This document shows positions 9,039 to 21,916 of a DNA stretch of 64,000 nucleotides, piece after piece (the first letter of the stretch is position 1; each line of letters opens with the position of its first letter). Source of the DNA: Massilia sp. Se16.2.3 (GTDB lineage: Bacteria > Pseudomonadota > Gammaproteobacteria > Burkholderiales > Burkholderiaceae_D); the NCBI RefSeq assembly GCF_014171595.1, contig NZ_CP050451.1:4526001-4590000 (forward strand). Direction: 5' to 3'. The notes under the pieces were generated by a model. That model searched no databases. It was not told where the DNA came from and saw only the letters and a list, made by a program, of their open reading frames with translations. The translations under genes were made by a program, and so were the position numbers.

Positions 9039-9054
9039 AGCAGTAACTATGCCA
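9039..9054 (-). promoter_or_regulatory. Candidate sigma-54 (RpoN) promoter of the PEP-CTERM protease
   Basis: On the minus strand TGGCATAGTTACTGCT has the -24 GG and -12 GC at exactly the spacing of the consensus TGGCACG-N4-TTGC. Transcription would start near 9028 and leave a 5' leader of about 55 nt. No sigma-70 pair of comparable quality is seen in the gap 8974-9200. Confidence 0.6.
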
Positions 9055-9200
9055 GAGGGAAAATAATGCATAAATTCAATATGTTAGATAGCTAACACAG
9101 GGGGATCAGGTGTCGGATGTAAGGATTTTCGACACCCCGTTCGAGCCGGGATGTCGAAGTGCTTTGCAGGGCCAGGGCGGGCGCCCCGGCAGGCAGGCCT

Positions 9201-9656
9201 TTACTGTACGTCGAGGAGTTCGACGTCGAAGATGAGGTTGGAATTCGGCGGGATCGGACCGGCGCCACGCGCGCCGTAGCCCAGTTCCGCCGGGATGATC
9301 AGGGTGCGCTTGCCGCCGACCTTCATGCCGACGACGCCCTGGTCCCAGCCCTTGATGACGGTCCCCATGCCAAGCGGGAAGGTGAACGGCGCGTTGCCGA
9401 CCGAGGTGTCGAATTGCGGACCGTGGCCTTTCGGCGATTTTGGCGCGTACAGGTAGCCGGTGTAGTTGACAGTGACGGTCTTGCCGGCGACGGCTTCCTT
9501 GCCCTTGCCGACGACGGTATCGATCTTCCGAAGACCCTGCGCGTTGGCGGCGGGTGCCTTGGTGGCGGTAGCGGTGGCGGGTTTGGTGACGGCGATTGCG
9601 CCGCCGGCGAGGCCAAGGCCGAGGATCAGGCCGAGCCCGAGGAATGCGTGTTTCAT
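9201..9656 (-). CDS. Periplasmic FKBP-type peptidyl-prolyl isomerase
   Basis: The 151-residue protein has an N-terminal signal or anchor helix (about 4-24), an Ala/Thr-rich linker, and one FKBP domain. TVNYTGYLY, FDTSVG, FPLGMGTVIKGWDQGVVGMK and LGYGARGAGPIPPNSNLIFDV are the family hallmarks. It speeds proline isomerisation during folding of exported proteins. The gene stands alone on the minus strand between the protease and the histidine kinase. Confidence 0.93.
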   Translation of the reverse strand: MKHAFLGLGLILGLGLAGGAIAVTKPATATATKAPAANAQGLRKIDTVVGKGKEAVAGKTVTVNYTGYLYAPKSPKGHGPQFDTSVGNAPFTFPLGMGTVIKGWDQGVVGMKVGGKRTLIIPAELGYGARGAGPIPPNSNLIFDVELLDVQ

Positions 9657-9758
9657 CGTTGTACCTTCATAGAGTAAAGCGGGGAGTCAGCCACCGGCTG
9701 CTGCCGGGCAATAATGGCTGTGCAGGCAGTATTCCCTACTCGGGCGGTTCGCACAAGC

Positions 9759-11810
<2,052 letters not shown>

Positions 11811-11811
11811 C

Positions 11812-12408
11812 TCAAAGGGTCTTTACGAATTCGCGTATGCCACCGAGCAGCATCTCGACCGACATCGCCGTCAGGATCAGGCCCATCAGGCGCTCGAAGG
11901 CCGTCATCACCTGGGGCCCCAGCTTCTGCTGCAGGCGTTCGGCACTGAGGAACACGGCCAGCCAGACCACGCCCACGGCCGCCAGCGCCGCCACGTGCAC
12001 GAGCGTTTCGGAGGTACTGCCGGAACTGAACAGCAGCACGGTCGCCAGCGCCGAGGGCCCCGCCAGCGCGGGAATGGCCAGCGGCACGATGAAGGGTTCG
12101 CCATGCTCGCTACGCCCGAGCACGCCATCAGGGTGGGGAAAGATCATGCGGATCGCGATGATCAGGAGAATGACGGCGCCGCCGATACGCAGCGCGATCG
12201 GCGTCAGGTGCAGCGCGGCCAGGAAGTGCTGGCCGAAGAACATGAAGACCAGCAGCAACAGGAAGGCGATCGCGCACTCGCGCACGACAATGCGCGGACG
12301 GCGGTGGACCGGAGTGTCCTTGAGAGCGGTAGCGAACAAGGGAACGTTGCCGAAAGGATCAGTGACGAGGATCAGGAGGATGAAGGTCTGGAAGAAGCTT
12401 TGGGTCAT
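11812..12408 (-). CDS. MarC/YhgN-family integral membrane protein
   Basis: This is a 198-residue protein with six predicted membrane helices. FILLILVTDPFGNVPLF near the N-terminus and PLAIPALAGPSA in the middle are the two conserved family segments. MarC proteins were once linked to multiple antibiotic resistance, but their function is unproven. It is the first gene of a two-gene unit with the hybrid kinase. Confidence 0.9.
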   Translation of the reverse strand: MTQSFFQTFILLILVTDPFGNVPLFATALKDTPVHRRPRIVVRECAIAFLLLLVFMFFGQHFLAALHLTPIALRIGGAVILLIIAIRMIFPHPDGVLGRSEHGEPFIVPLAIPALAGPSALATVLLFSSGSTSETLVHVAALAAVGVVWLAVFLSAERLQQKLGPQVMTAFERLMGLILTAMSVEMLLGGIREFVKTL

Positions 12409-12446
12409 GGTTCTTATTGTTCTGAAATACTATCGATCAAGAGCGG

Positions 12447-12574
12447 CTGACAAAGCCTTCAGGGGCCTAGAGGCCGGGGGCCCCAAGGCGAGGCGCAGCG
12501 CCGCATCGGCGGACCGCGAAGACAGTACGCCGGTACGGCGAGACGCTGCAACGCGGCCATGAAGGTTTTGTCAG
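12447..12574. repeat. Structured intergenic repeat, family S, copy C
   Basis: CTGACAAAGCCTTCA (12447-12461) and TGAAGGTTTTGTCAG (12560-12574) are 15-bp terminal inverted repeats with one mismatch around a GC-rich core. The core holds GTAC-N4-GTAC followed by GGCGAG, and CGAGGCGCAGC on the other side. It shares this core with the elements at 30539-30658 and 53496-53615, but with a longer arm and different terminal repeats. Confidence 0.65.
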
Positions 12575-12640
12575 GCGCTCGAAAGCATTTTTGCAATCTT
12601 AACCGATCTGCATGGGTCGCGTTTTACATTTGAAAGAATG

Positions 12641-12667
12641 AAAAAAGCCGGGGCATGCCCCGGCTTT
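12641..12667 (-). terminator. Terminator of the phosphoribosyltransferase gene
   Basis: AAAGCCGGGGC and GCCCCGGCTTT form a perfect palindrome followed by TTTTTT on the minus strand. Confidence 0.92.
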
Positions 12668-12701
12668 CTCGTTCATGCACGGCATGGACGGCCGCTGGCG
12701 A

Positions 12702-13241
12702 TTACTTCTCGAACTTCTTCATCCAGGCCGACAACTGGTGCGGACGCAGGCCATCGTAGTCTTCGAACGGCTGGTGGATCCACGGGTTGTGCGGCAGGTC
12801 TTCCAGGTGGTAGTCCGGCTTGAATGCCGAGGTACCTTTCACCCAGATGACGGCCGAGCGCACTTCGCTCACTTCCGGATAATTCGTCTGCAGGTGCTCG
12901 CGTACGCGCTGCAGGGTCACGCCGGAGTCGGCCAGGTCGTCGACCAGCAGGATGCGGCCGGCCAGCGGACCCTTGGTCATCGTCATGTACTTGGCGATGT
13001 CCAGGTTGCCCTGCTTGGTGCCGGCTTCTTCGCGGTAGGAGCTGGTCGACAGGATCGCCAGCGGCACGTCGAAGATGCGCGAGATGACGTCGCCAGGACG
13101 CACGCCGCCGCGCGCCAGGCACAGGACCATGTCGAACTTCCAGTTTGACTCATAGACTTGCAGCGCCAGGCGCTCGACCAGGCGGTTGTACTCGTCCCAG
13201 GAAACCCAGAGGTCGTTGTCGGTCGATGCAGGGGTATTCAT
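12702..13241 (-). CDS. Phosphoribosyltransferase (Hpt/Gpt-like)
   Basis: This is a 179-residue type I PRTase. The PRPP-binding motif VDDLADSG is at 100-107, with CLARGGVRPGD (41-51) as the diphosphate loop. The family transfers phosphoribose to a purine base or related acceptor; the exact base is not readable from sequence. It lies directly downstream of purA, as in many Burkholderiales, and would share its transcript. A purine-salvage role next to purA is inference from context. Confidence 0.88.
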   Translation of the reverse strand: MNTPASTDNDLWVSWDEYNRLVERLALQVYESNWKFDMVLCLARGGVRPGDVISRIFDVPLAILSTSSYREEAGTKQGNLDIAKYMTMTKGPLAGRILLVDDLADSGVTLQRVREHLQTNYPEVSEVRSAVIWVKGTSAFKPDYHLEDLPHNPWIHQPFEDYDGLRPHQLSAWMKKFEK

Positions 13242-13308
13242 TTCAGGCTATTCCTATTATGGGAACCTCGACTGCCGCTCGCGACGGTTGATCGAGGTCC
13301 CTGTTGTA

Positions 13309-14627
<1,319 letters not shown>

Positions 14628-15782
14628 TTAACCTAAGTTTTTGAGAATCCAATTTCCATCTTCGAGGACGAGCACGCGGTCGCACTCGAACTCGTCCTGA
14701 ACATTATCGTGACCCGGCATGGACTGGATCACGACTTCGCCTGCCTTGCGCAGGTCAGCGATTTTTTCGCGCAGCTCCGGCGCATTGCCCCAGGGGGCGC
14801 GGATCGAATGCTTGCGTTCGGCCGTCGGCAGGAGGCGCGCGAGCTCGCGCAAGTCCAGCGAGAAGCCGGTGGCCGGACGGGCGCGCCCGAAGGCTTCGCC
14901 CACGTGGTCGTAGCGGCCGCCACGCGCCACGGCGTTCGGCAGGCCCGGCACGTAGAGGGCGAACATGGCGCCGCTTTCGTACTGGTAGCCGCGCAGGTCG
15001 GCCAGGTCGATGGCCACTTGCGCGCGGCCAATGGCGCCGGCCGCCAGCGCCGCCAGTTCGGCCAGCGCGCGGGTAATGCCCGGCAGCGCAGGCAGCACCT
15101 CTTTCGCGCGGGCCAGCACGTCGACGTCGCCATACAGGTTCGGCAGCGCCAGCAGCGCGGCGCGGGTGGCCGGGGCATAGGCGCGGGTCAGTTCGTCCAG
15201 GCCGGGCGTGTCTTTCGCGCGCAGCAGCGCCGTGATCTGGGCTTCGTCTTTTTTCGCCAGCGGGTCTTCGTTCAGCAGTGCGCGCAGCACGCCGACGTGG
15301 GCCATGTCGAGGCGCACGTCGAGGAAGCCTGCCAGGGCGACGGACGCGAGGGCCAGTTCCTGGATCTCGGCATCGGCCTCGAGGCCGGCGTGGCCGTAGA
15401 TCTCGGCGCCGATCTGGATCGGTTCGCGGGTGGCGTGCAAGCCCGACGGACGGGTATGCAGCACGCTGCCGGCGTAGCACAGGCGGGTGACGGAATCGCG
15501 GTTGAGCAGGTGGGCATCGATGCGCGCGACCTGGGTGGTCATGTCGGCGCGCAGGCCGAGCAGGCGTCCGGACAGCTGGTCGACCAGCTTGAAGGTGCGC
15601 AGGTCGGTATCTTCCCCGGCGCCGGCCAGCAGCGACTCGACGTATTCGAGCAGCGGCGGCATCACGAGCTCGTAGCCGTACAGGCGGAAGGCGTCGAGCA
15701 TCAGGCGGCGCAGCTCTTCGATCTTGCGCGCTTCGGACGGCAGGACGTCGGCGATATTCTCAGGCAAAAGCCAGTTCGGCAT
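14628..15782 (-). CDS. hisZ: ATP phosphoribosyltransferase regulatory subunit
   Basis: HisZ is a HisRS paralogue that partners with the short HisG to start histidine synthesis. The protein is 384 residues, class II synthetase core without tRNA-binding domain: [53 protein letters not shown]. The ATG at 15782 matches the family start; a TTG six bases earlier is possible. The stop directly abuts the purA start. It is the first gene of hisZ-purA-PRTase. Confidence 0.95.
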   Translation of the reverse strand: MPNWLLPENIADVLPSEARKIEELRRLMLDAFRLYGYELVMPPLLEYVESLLAGAGEDTDLRTFKLVDQLSGRLLGLRADMTTQVARIDAHLLNRDSVTRLCYAGSVLHTRPSGLHATREPIQIGAEIYGHAGLEADAEIQELALASVALAGFLDVRLDMAHVGVLRALLNEDPLAKKDEAQITALLRAKDTPGLDELTRAYAPATRAALLALPNLYGDVDVLARAKEVLPALPGITRALAELAALAAGAIGRAQVAIDLADLRGYQYESGAMFALYVPGLPNAVARGGRYDHVGEAFGRARPATGFSLDLRELARLLPTAERKHSIRAPWGNAPELREKIADLRKAGEVVIQSMPGHDNVQDEFECDRVLVLEDGNWILKNLG

Positions 15783-15952
15783 GGGCAACAGCTAATGGAT
15801 TGTTAAGAACGGAGCAACAGACAAAGCAAGGGCGCGTGCCTGTGCAGTACGAAGCGGGCGCCGAATCGGCAATTTTACCTGAAATTGGGCCGGGACAGGG
15901 GGTGGATGATGGCTGATCGGGCAATAGGTTGCCGGATTGCCACTCGAACTTG

Positions 15953-15980
15953 GTAGGGTGGGCACTCCGTGCCCACGCGG
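15953..15980. repeat. REP-like hairpin
   Basis: GTAGGGTGGGCAC, a short loop and GTGCCCACGCGG make one unit of the palindromic family spread through this window (see 25311, 31538, 33074, 41718, 47110). Confidence 0.85.
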
Positions 15981-16140
15981 AACGATGACAATTGTTAGCG
16001 CGTCTGATGCGCAGAGTTAGCCTGTTCGTCGGGACAACACTGTGCCGAAACACCGCGAACACTGGTCAGACTTCCCCGTGGGGTAACTCGGGCTAAATGC
16101 CCGAGTTACGGTGCCCGCCCTGCCGTGCCCCTGCTTCTAC

Positions 16141-16640
16141 CGTAGGGTAGGCGGCTGCGCCGCCTACGCGTTCAACAGCCGTATGCCAACTGCTCTGCGA
16201 TTCTTCATCTGCTAACCGGTCTGCGATCCTTCAACTGTCCGTTGAACGCGTAGGCGGGAAACCCGCCTACCCTACGCGGCGCGGTGCACATAATCGATCG
16301 CGTTGCGGGCGCCTCTAGCGTAGGGTAGGCGGCCATGCCGCCTACGCGTTCAACAGCCGTATGCCAACCGCTCTGCGATTCTTCATCTGCTAACCGCTCT
16401 GCGATCCTTCATCTATCCGTTGAACGCGTAGGCGGGAAACCCGCCTACCCTACGCGGCGCGGTGCACATAATCGATCGCGTTGCGGGCGCTTCTACCGTA
16501 GGGTAGTCGGCTATGCCGCCTACGCGTTCAACAGCCGTATGCCAACCGGCCTGCGATTCTTCATCTGCCAACCGGTCTGCGATCCTTCATCTGTCCGTTG
16601 AACGCGCAGGCGGGAAACCCGCCTACCCTACGCGGCGCGG
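16141..16640. repeat. 178-bp palindromic unit in nearly three tandem copies
   Basis: Copies start at 16141, 16319 and 16497, so the period is exactly 178. Each has CGTAGGGTAGGCGG with its inverse CCGCCTACCCTACG, and inside these GCGTTCAAC with GTTGAACGC. Copies differ by a few substitutions, and the third stops before its spacer. The ends are the same REP-like arms seen elsewhere, with the stem sequence changed to AGGCGG/CCGCCT. Confidence 0.93.
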
Positions 16641-16658
16641 CGGCCATCGCTCGGTCGC

Positions 16659-16691
16659 AAAAAAAACGCCGCGGAGTACGCGGCGCTTTTT
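16659..16691 (-). terminator. Terminator of the hflX-hflK-hflC run
   Basis: CGCCGCG, loop GAGTA, CGCGGCG, then eight T on the minus strand, just after the hflC stop. Confidence 0.9.
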
Positions 16692-16704
16692 GCTCACTGG
16701 CGGC

Positions 16705-17577
16705 TTATTTGCTGCCCTGGTTCCTGAAGTACTTGAAGAACTCCGAATTCGAGTCGATCACCATCACGTCGCCGTGGGCCTTGAAGCTGGCGCGGTAGGC
16801 TTCGAGGGAGCGGTAGAAGCGGTAGAACTCGGGGTTCTTGCCGAAGGATTCGGCATAGATCGCGGACGCCCTGGCGTCGCCCTCGCCCTTGATCTTCTCG
16901 GCTTCGCGGAAGGCTTCGGCCAGGATCACGGTGCGCTGGCGGTCGGCGTCGGCGCGGATCTGCTCCGATTCGGCCGAACCGGTCGAGCGCAGTTCATTGG
17001 CCACGCGGGCGCGCTCGGCGCGCATGCGGTCGTAGACCGAGGCGTTGATCTGGTCGATGTAGTCCACGCGCTTGAGGCGCACGTCGACGATGCCGACACC
17101 GATCTGCCTGGCTTCGGCGATGACCTTGTTGCGCACCGCGTCCATCACCGCGCCACGCTCGCCGGAAATCACTTCGCGCACGGTGCGCTTGGTGATCTCG
17201 TCGTTCAGGGCAGCCTTGACGATCTGCGACATGCGGTTCACGGCAGCACGCTCGTCGCCGTTGAAGCTGACGTAGTACAGGCGCGGCTGTTCGATGCGCC
17301 ACTTGACGAAGGCGTCGACCAGGATGTTCTTCTTCTCGGCCGTGATGAAGCGGTCGGCATCCGGCGTATCCAGCGTCAGGATGCGCTTGTCGAGATAGAT
17401 CACGTTCTGGAACGGCGGCGGCAGCTTGAAGTGCAGGCCCGGCTCGGCAATCACCTCGCGCACTTCACCCAGGGCGAAAACGATGGCGAAGCGGCGCTGG
17501 TCGACCACGAAGACGGTCGAGGACAGCAGCATCAGGGCAATGAAGCCCGCCACGAAAATGGTTACGAGGCGGTTCAT
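16705..17577 (-). CDS. hflC: HflC, regulator of FtsH protease
   Basis: This is a 290-residue SPFH/prohibitin-family protein with one N-terminal membrane helix (about 5-24) and a large periplasmic band-7 domain (QRRFAIVFALGEV, PGLHFKLPPPFQNVIYLDKR). The coiled-coil region 185-245 carries ERARVANELRSTG. With HflK it forms the cage around FtsH in the inner membrane. Its start ATG overlaps the hflK stop by one base, so the pair is coupled. Confidence 0.97.
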   Translation of the reverse strand: MNRLVTIFVAGFIALMLLSSTVFVVDQRRFAIVFALGEVREVIAEPGLHFKLPPPFQNVIYLDKRILTLDTPDADRFITAEKKNILVDAFVKWRIEQPRLYYVSFNGDERAAVNRMSQIVKAALNDEITKRTVREVISGERGAVMDAVRNKVIAEARQIGVGIVDVRLKRVDYIDQINASVYDRMRAERARVANELRSTGSAESEQIRADADRQRTVILAEAFREAEKIKGEGDARASAIYAESFGKNPEFYRFYRSLEAYRASFKAHGDVMVIDSNSEFFKYFRNQGSK

Positions 17578-18887
17578 CAGCGGCTCTCCCGGTCACGTTG
17601 GGAATCGCGGCTGCGGCTGTCGCGCTGGCGCACCGATTCAATGGTTTGCATCACTTCCTGCGTCGGCGTGGCGGCGTTGGCCCCCTCCTGCGGCACAGCC
17701 ACGGGACCGGAACGGGCGCTGCCGGTGGCGGCGTCGTTGGCGGCAACCTGGGCGATCAATTTATCGAGCGGCAGGTAGAGCAGGTTCGAACCCGACTTGG
17801 CATCGACCATGACCTTGCTGGTGCTGCTGAAGATCTGCTGCATCGTGTCGATGTACATGCGGTCGCGCGTCACGCCCGGTGCCTTGGCGTATTCCACCAC
17901 CACCTGGTTGAAGCGCGCCGCGTTACCGGTGGCGTTTTCGACCACCATCGAACGGTAGGCTTCCGCATCCTGCAGCAGGCGGAAGGCGGCGCCGCGTGCG
18001 CGCGGGATCACGTCGTTGGCATAGGCTTCGCCTTCGTTGCGGGCGCGGGCACGGTCCTGGCCGGCCTTCACGGCGTCATCAAAGGCGCTTTGCACCTGCT
18101 CGGGCGGCTGCACCGCCTGCATCGTCACGTTCGTGATCAACACGCCAAGGTTGTAGCGGTCGACGATCTTCTGCATCATCGTGTGGACGTCGACGGCGAC
18201 CTTCTCGCGGCCTTCATACAGCACGAAGTCCATCTTGCTTTTACCGACCACTTCGCGGATCGCCGTCTCGGCAACCTGGTGCACCGTCAGGTCCTGGTCG
18301 CGGTTGTTGAAGACCCAGGCGACCGGATCCTTCAGCGTGTACTGCACCGCGAACTGGATGTCGATGATGTTTTCGTCGTCGGTCAGCATCAGCGCCTCGG
18401 CGCCCTGCTTGTTGCGCACGTTGTCGCGGTAGCCGATTTCGGCGGTGCGCACCTGCGAGACGTTGACCGTTTCGTGCGACTGGATCGGCGCCGGCCAGCG
18501 CCAGTTGAAACCGGCCCCGGTGGTGTGGGACAGGCGGCCGAAGGTGGTGACCACGCCGACCTGCCCTTCCTGCACGATGAAGGCGCCGCTGGCGAGCCAG
18601 ATCAGGAGCACGATGAAGCCGATGACGGACGCCGTGATGCCGACGCCCCGGCCTTCGTTGCGGTACGGTGCGCCGCCATCGCCATTGCCACGGCTGCCGA
18701 ACAGGCGGTTCAGGCGCGCATTGAAATCACGCCACATTTGATCGAGGTCGGGCGGACCTTCGCCCGGGCGGCGGCCCTCCTGGGCCTTGGGGTCACCCTG
18801 GGGAGTTTTCCCCCAGCGCGATGGTGCGGCAGACCGCGCGTTCAGCGACAGTTTGACGCCGAACTTCTTGAATAAAGAAACGAGCAT
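17577..18887 (-). CDS. hflK: HflK, regulator of FtsH protease
   Basis: The 436-residue protein has a cytosolic Gly/Pro-rich N-terminus with the HflK motif DLDQMWRDF (about 47-55), one membrane helix (about 82-103), the band-7 domain (GQVGVVTTFGRL, GFNWRWPAPIQ) and a C-terminal coiled coil, then an Arg/Asp/Ser-rich tail. It is the partner of HflC. It lies 6 nt after hflX, in the usual hfq-hflX-hflK-hflC order. Confidence 0.97.
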   Translation of the reverse strand: MLVSLFKKFGVKLSLNARSAAPSRWGKTPQGDPKAQEGRRPGEGPPDLDQMWRDFNARLNRLFGSRGNGDGGAPYRNEGRGVGITASVIGFIVLLIWLASGAFIVQEGQVGVVTTFGRLSHTTGAGFNWRWPAPIQSHETVNVSQVRTAEIGYRDNVRNKQGAEALMLTDDENIIDIQFAVQYTLKDPVAWVFNNRDQDLTVHQVAETAIREVVGKSKMDFVLYEGREKVAVDVHTMMQKIVDRYNLGVLITNVTMQAVQPPEQVQSAFDDAVKAGQDRARARNEGEAYANDVIPRARGAAFRLLQDAEAYRSMVVENATGNAARFNQVVVEYAKAPGVTRDRMYIDTMQQIFSSTSKVMVDAKSGSNLLYLPLDKLIAQVAANDAATGSARSGPVAVPQEGANAATPTQEVMQTIESVRQRDSRSRDSQRDRESR

Positions 18888-18893
18888 AGGCTT

Positions 18894-20108
18894 TTAGTGG
18901 GGCCCGACATGGGTGGAGGTTGGATTACTTTCGCCGGCATCGCTGGACAAGTCGTCCATCGAAAGGTCCGGCGCTGCATCGTCCTGCTCTTCGTTTTTAG
19001 GGGTCAGACCGCGGTCGGAGCTGGCCGCCTCGACAATCGCATCGCGCAGCAAATCGAGGCCGGCGCCGCTCCTGGCGCTGATAAAAACGCGGCTGATTTT
19101 ATCATATTCATCACGCTCGACCCCAGGCTGAAGGTCGGCCGCATCAATCTTGTTCCATACGAGGATTTGCGGAATGTGGTCGGCGCCGATTTCGCGCAAG
19201 ACCTCGTTGACCTGCTCGATCTGCTCCATGCGGGTCGGCGAGGAACCGTCGACCACGTGCAAGAGCAGGTCGGCGTGGATGGTTTCTTCCAGCGTCGCGC
19301 GGAAAGCGGCCACCAGCTGGTGGGGCAGTTCGCGCACGAAGCCGACGGTATCGGAGATGACGACGCTGCCGGTCTCGTCGCCGAGATACAGGCGGCGGCT
19401 GGTGGTGTCCAGCGTGGCGAACAGCTGGTTCGCGACATAGACGCCGGCCTTGGTCAGCGTGTTGAACAGGGTCGACTTGCCGGCATTGGTATAGCCGACC
19501 AGCGACACCGAGAAAGTGGCATTGCGGTTGCGCGCGCGGCGCTGGGTTTCGTGTTGCTTGCGGAGCTTGGTCAGGCGGGTGCGCAAGGCTTTCACGCGCT
19601 CGCCGATCAGGCGGCGGTCGGTCTCGAGCTGGGTTTCGCCAGGACCGCGCAGGCCGATACCGCCCTTCTGGCGTTCCAGGTGAGTCCAGCCGCGGATCAG
19701 GCGCGTGGCCAGGTGCTGCAGCTGGGCCAGCTCGACCTGGAGCTTGCCCTCGTGGCTCTTGGCGCGCTGCGCGAAGATGTCGAGGATCAGGCTGGTACGG
19801 TCGATGATGCGCAATTCCAGGCGGCGCTCGAGGTTACGCTGCTGCGCCGGGGATAGAGCGTGGTTGAAGATGACGAGTTCCGCGCCAAGCGCCTTGGCGG
19901 CAACGCCGATTTCGTCGGCCTTGCCGCTGCCGACGAAATAGGCCGGGTCGGGGGCGTTGCGCTTGGCGGTAATCGTGTCGATCGGTTCCGCGCCGGCAGA
20001 GCTGGCCAGCAAGCCCAGCTCTTCGAGGCTGGCCGTGAAATCGACGGCGCCGAAATCGACGCCGACGAGGACGGCGCGGGTGCTGTTGTTGCCGGGGGCG
20101 TCAGCCAT
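18894..20108 (-). CDS. hflX: Ribosome-splitting GTPase HflX
   Basis: The protein is 404 residues. The HflX-specific motif GGIGLRGPGETQLE is at 149-162, P-loop GYTNAGKS at 205-212, then DTVGFV and NKID. HflX splits stalled 70S ribosomes under stress and binds 50S subunits. The start is 5 nt after the hfq stop. The C-terminal extension after about residue 365 is acidic and looks disordered. Confidence 0.96.
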   Translation of the reverse strand: MADAPGNNSTRAVLVGVDFGAVDFTASLEELGLLASSAGAEPIDTITAKRNAPDPAYFVGSGKADEIGVAAKALGAELVIFNHALSPAQQRNLERRLELRIIDRTSLILDIFAQRAKSHEGKLQVELAQLQHLATRLIRGWTHLERQKGGIGLRGPGETQLETDRRLIGERVKALRTRLTKLRKQHETQRRARNRNATFSVSLVGYTNAGKSTLFNTLTKAGVYVANQLFATLDTTSRRLYLGDETGSVVISDTVGFVRELPHQLVAAFRATLEETIHADLLLHVVDGSSPTRMEQIEQVNEVLREIGADHIPQILVWNKIDAADLQPGVERDEYDKISRVFISARSGAGLDLLRDAIVEAASSDRGLTPKNEEQDDAAPDLSMDDLSSDAGESNPTSTHVGPH

Positions 20109-20113
20109 CGGCC

Positions 20114-20350
20114 TTACTCGGCTTCGGAGTCGAGGTTGAGGTTGACGGCCCGGGCCGGGACAACGGTCGAAATGGCATGCTTGTACACCATCTGGGTCAC
20201 AGTGTTGCGGAGCAGGACGACGTACTGATCGAACGACTCGATATGGCCTTGCAGCTTGATCCCGTTGACCAGGTAGATCGAGACTGGGACATGCTCCTTG
20301 CGCAAGGCATTGAGGAATGGGTCTTGTAACAGTTGCCCTTTGTTGCTCAT
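20114..20350 (-). CDS. hfq: RNA chaperone Hfq
   Basis: The protein is 78 residues from ATG 20350 ([19 protein letters not shown]). Sm1 ([18 protein letters not shown]) and Sm2 ([11 protein letters not shown]) motifs are complete. The hexamer pairs small RNAs with mRNAs. The C-terminal tail is short and acidic, as usual in betaproteobacteria. It leads hfq-hflX-hflK-hflC. An open frame continues upstream to 20413 but has no family support. Confidence 0.98.
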   Translation of the reverse strand: MSNKGQLLQDPFLNALRKEHVPVSIYLVNGIKLQGHIESFDQYVVLLRNTVTQMVYKHAISTVVPARAVNLNLDSEAE

Positions 20351-20509
20351 AACAGCTCCGTAATGTTGTTGTAGTTTAAAAAATGGAGGCGAGCGCCCCC
20401 TTTTCAAGTGCACGGGGCAAGATTCAGCGGATGCGAACGATGGCCTTGAGGTACTTTAACCTGTTTTGCCGCTCCCTGTCGTACTGCTAGGCTTGCGTTT
20501 CCAGCAAAA

Positions 20510-20549
20510 CCGCTGCGCTTAAGGATGGGATAAGTTTCCCGCGCAGCGG
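20510..20549 (-). terminator. Probable terminator of der
   Basis: CCGCTGCGC and GCGCAGCGG form a 9-bp stem with a 22-nt loop, followed by TTTTGC on the minus strand. The T-run is short, so this is a moderate call. Confidence 0.45.
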
Positions 20550-20564
20550 CTGGACAATCACGCC

Positions 20565-21908
20565 TTATGCCTTGTCCCTGGCGAACGGGTTCTTGCCGCT
20601 CTTCAATTCAATCCGCAGCGGAGTGCCGATCAGGTTGAAGGTGTCGCGGAAGTGCTTTTCCAGGTAGCGCTTGTAGGGCTCGGTGATGCCGTCGAGCGCA
20701 TTGCCGTGGATGACGATGATCGGCGGGTTCTGGCCGCCCTGGTGGGCGTAGCGCATCTTCGGACGCGAGGTGCCCTTGCGCTTCGGCTCCTGCTTCTCGA
20801 CCGCTTCCTGGAGTGCGCGCGTCAGGCGCGGCGTCGACAGGTTGGCCGTCGCCGCGGCATAGGCCGTGTCCACCGACGCCATGAGTTGCTTGATGCCGGT
20901 GCCCTTCAGCGCCGAGATGAAGCGCGTTTCAGCAAAGCCCAGGAAGTCGAGCTTGCGGTCCATCGTGTTCTTGACCTCGTCGCGCTGGTCGGAGGTCAAG
21001 CCATCCCACTTGTTGACCGCCACCACCAGGGCGCGGCCCGACTCAAGGATGAAGCCGGCGATGTGCGCATCCTGCTCGGAAATATCTTGCTGAGCGTCGA
21101 GCATCAGCACGACCACATTCGCCTCGGTGATCGACTGCAGGGTTTTGACGACCGAGAACTTCTCGATCGCTTCGAACACCTTGCCGCGGCGGCGGATACC
21201 GGCCGTGTCGATCAGCGTGTACTGCTTGCCGTCGCGTTCGAACGGCACCTCGATCGAGTCGCGGGTGGTACCCGGCATGTCGAAGGCGATCACGCGCTGC
21301 TCGCCGACCAGGGTGTTGATCAGGGTCGACTTGCCCACGTTCGGGCGGCCGACCAGGGCGATCTTGACGCCGCGGTCCTGGTTTTCCAGTTCTTCCTCAT
21401 CGGCGGGACGCGCCGCGAAGGCCAGGTCGAGCGCCTCGTTGACGAGGTCGGTGACGCCGTCGCCGTGGGCGGCCGAGATGACGTACGGGTCGCCCATGCC
21501 CAGTTCATAGAACTCGGCGGTGACGGACGTGTACTTCATGCCCTCGCTCTTGTTAATGACGAGCATGACGCGGCGGCCGGACTTGCGCAGGAAGTCGGTG
21601 ATGGTCTTGTCGTGCGGAGTCAGGCCCTGGCGGCCGTCGACGATGAAGACGACGATGTCGGCTTCTGCCACGGCCTGCTTCGTCTGCAGGGCCATCTCGT
21701 GCATGATGCCGTCCTTGGCGACCGGCTCGAAGCCGCCGGTGTCGATGACCAGGAACGGGCGCTCGCCGATACGCCCTTCACCGTAGTGGCGGTCGCGCGT
21801 CAGGCCAGGAAGATCGGCCACCAGCGCGTCGCGCGAACGGGTCAGGCGGTTGAATAGGGTCGACTTTCCGACGTTCGGGCGACCAACGAGTGCAATTACC
21901 GGCTTCAT
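20565..21908 (-). CDS. der: Ribosome-assembly GTPase Der (EngA)
   Basis: This is a 447-residue double GTPase. P-loops GRPNVGKS are at 9-16 and 187-194, with DTGGF and DTAGI switch II motifs, NKSE/NKWD specificity motifs, and a C-terminal KH-like domain ending near [10 protein letters not shown]. It matures the 50S subunit. ATG 21908 is the family start ([12 protein letters not shown]). The frame is open into bamB, but that part is only a shadow of bamB. Confidence 0.98.
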   Translation of the reverse strand: MKPVIALVGRPNVGKSTLFNRLTRSRDALVADLPGLTRDRHYGEGRIGERPFLVIDTGGFEPVAKDGIMHEMALQTKQAVAEADIVVFIVDGRQGLTPHDKTITDFLRKSGRRVMLVINKSEGMKYTSVTAEFYELGMGDPYVISAAHGDGVTDLVNEALDLAFAARPADEEELENQDRGVKIALVGRPNVGKSTLINTLVGEQRVIAFDMPGTTRDSIEVPFERDGKQYTLIDTAGIRRRGKVFEAIEKFSVVKTLQSITEANVVVLMLDAQQDISEQDAHIAGFILESGRALVVAVNKWDGLTSDQRDEVKNTMDRKLDFLGFAETRFISALKGTGIKQLMASVDTAYAAATANLSTPRLTRALQEAVEKQEPKRKGTSRPKMRYAHQGGQNPPIIVIHGNALDGITEPYKRYLEKHFRDTFNLIGTPLRIELKSGKNPFARDKA

Positions 21909-21916
21909 GTAGTGTG

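Larger units (their letters stand above)
15783..16704. other. Gene-less 920-bp repeat region between hisZ and hflC
   Basis: No convincing gene is seen. The stretch contains a REP-like hairpin (15953-15980), a perfect 11-bp stem-loop GTAACTCGGGC/GCCCGAGTTAC (16083-16109), a 178-bp tandem palindromic array (16141-16640), and the hflC terminator. Open frames through the array exist only because the repeat unit is GC-rich. Confidence 0.8.

Noticed and set aside
16141..16640. CRISPR array
   Set aside because: The unit is 178 bp with no variable spacers, palindromic, and matched by REP-like units elsewhere. No cas genes.
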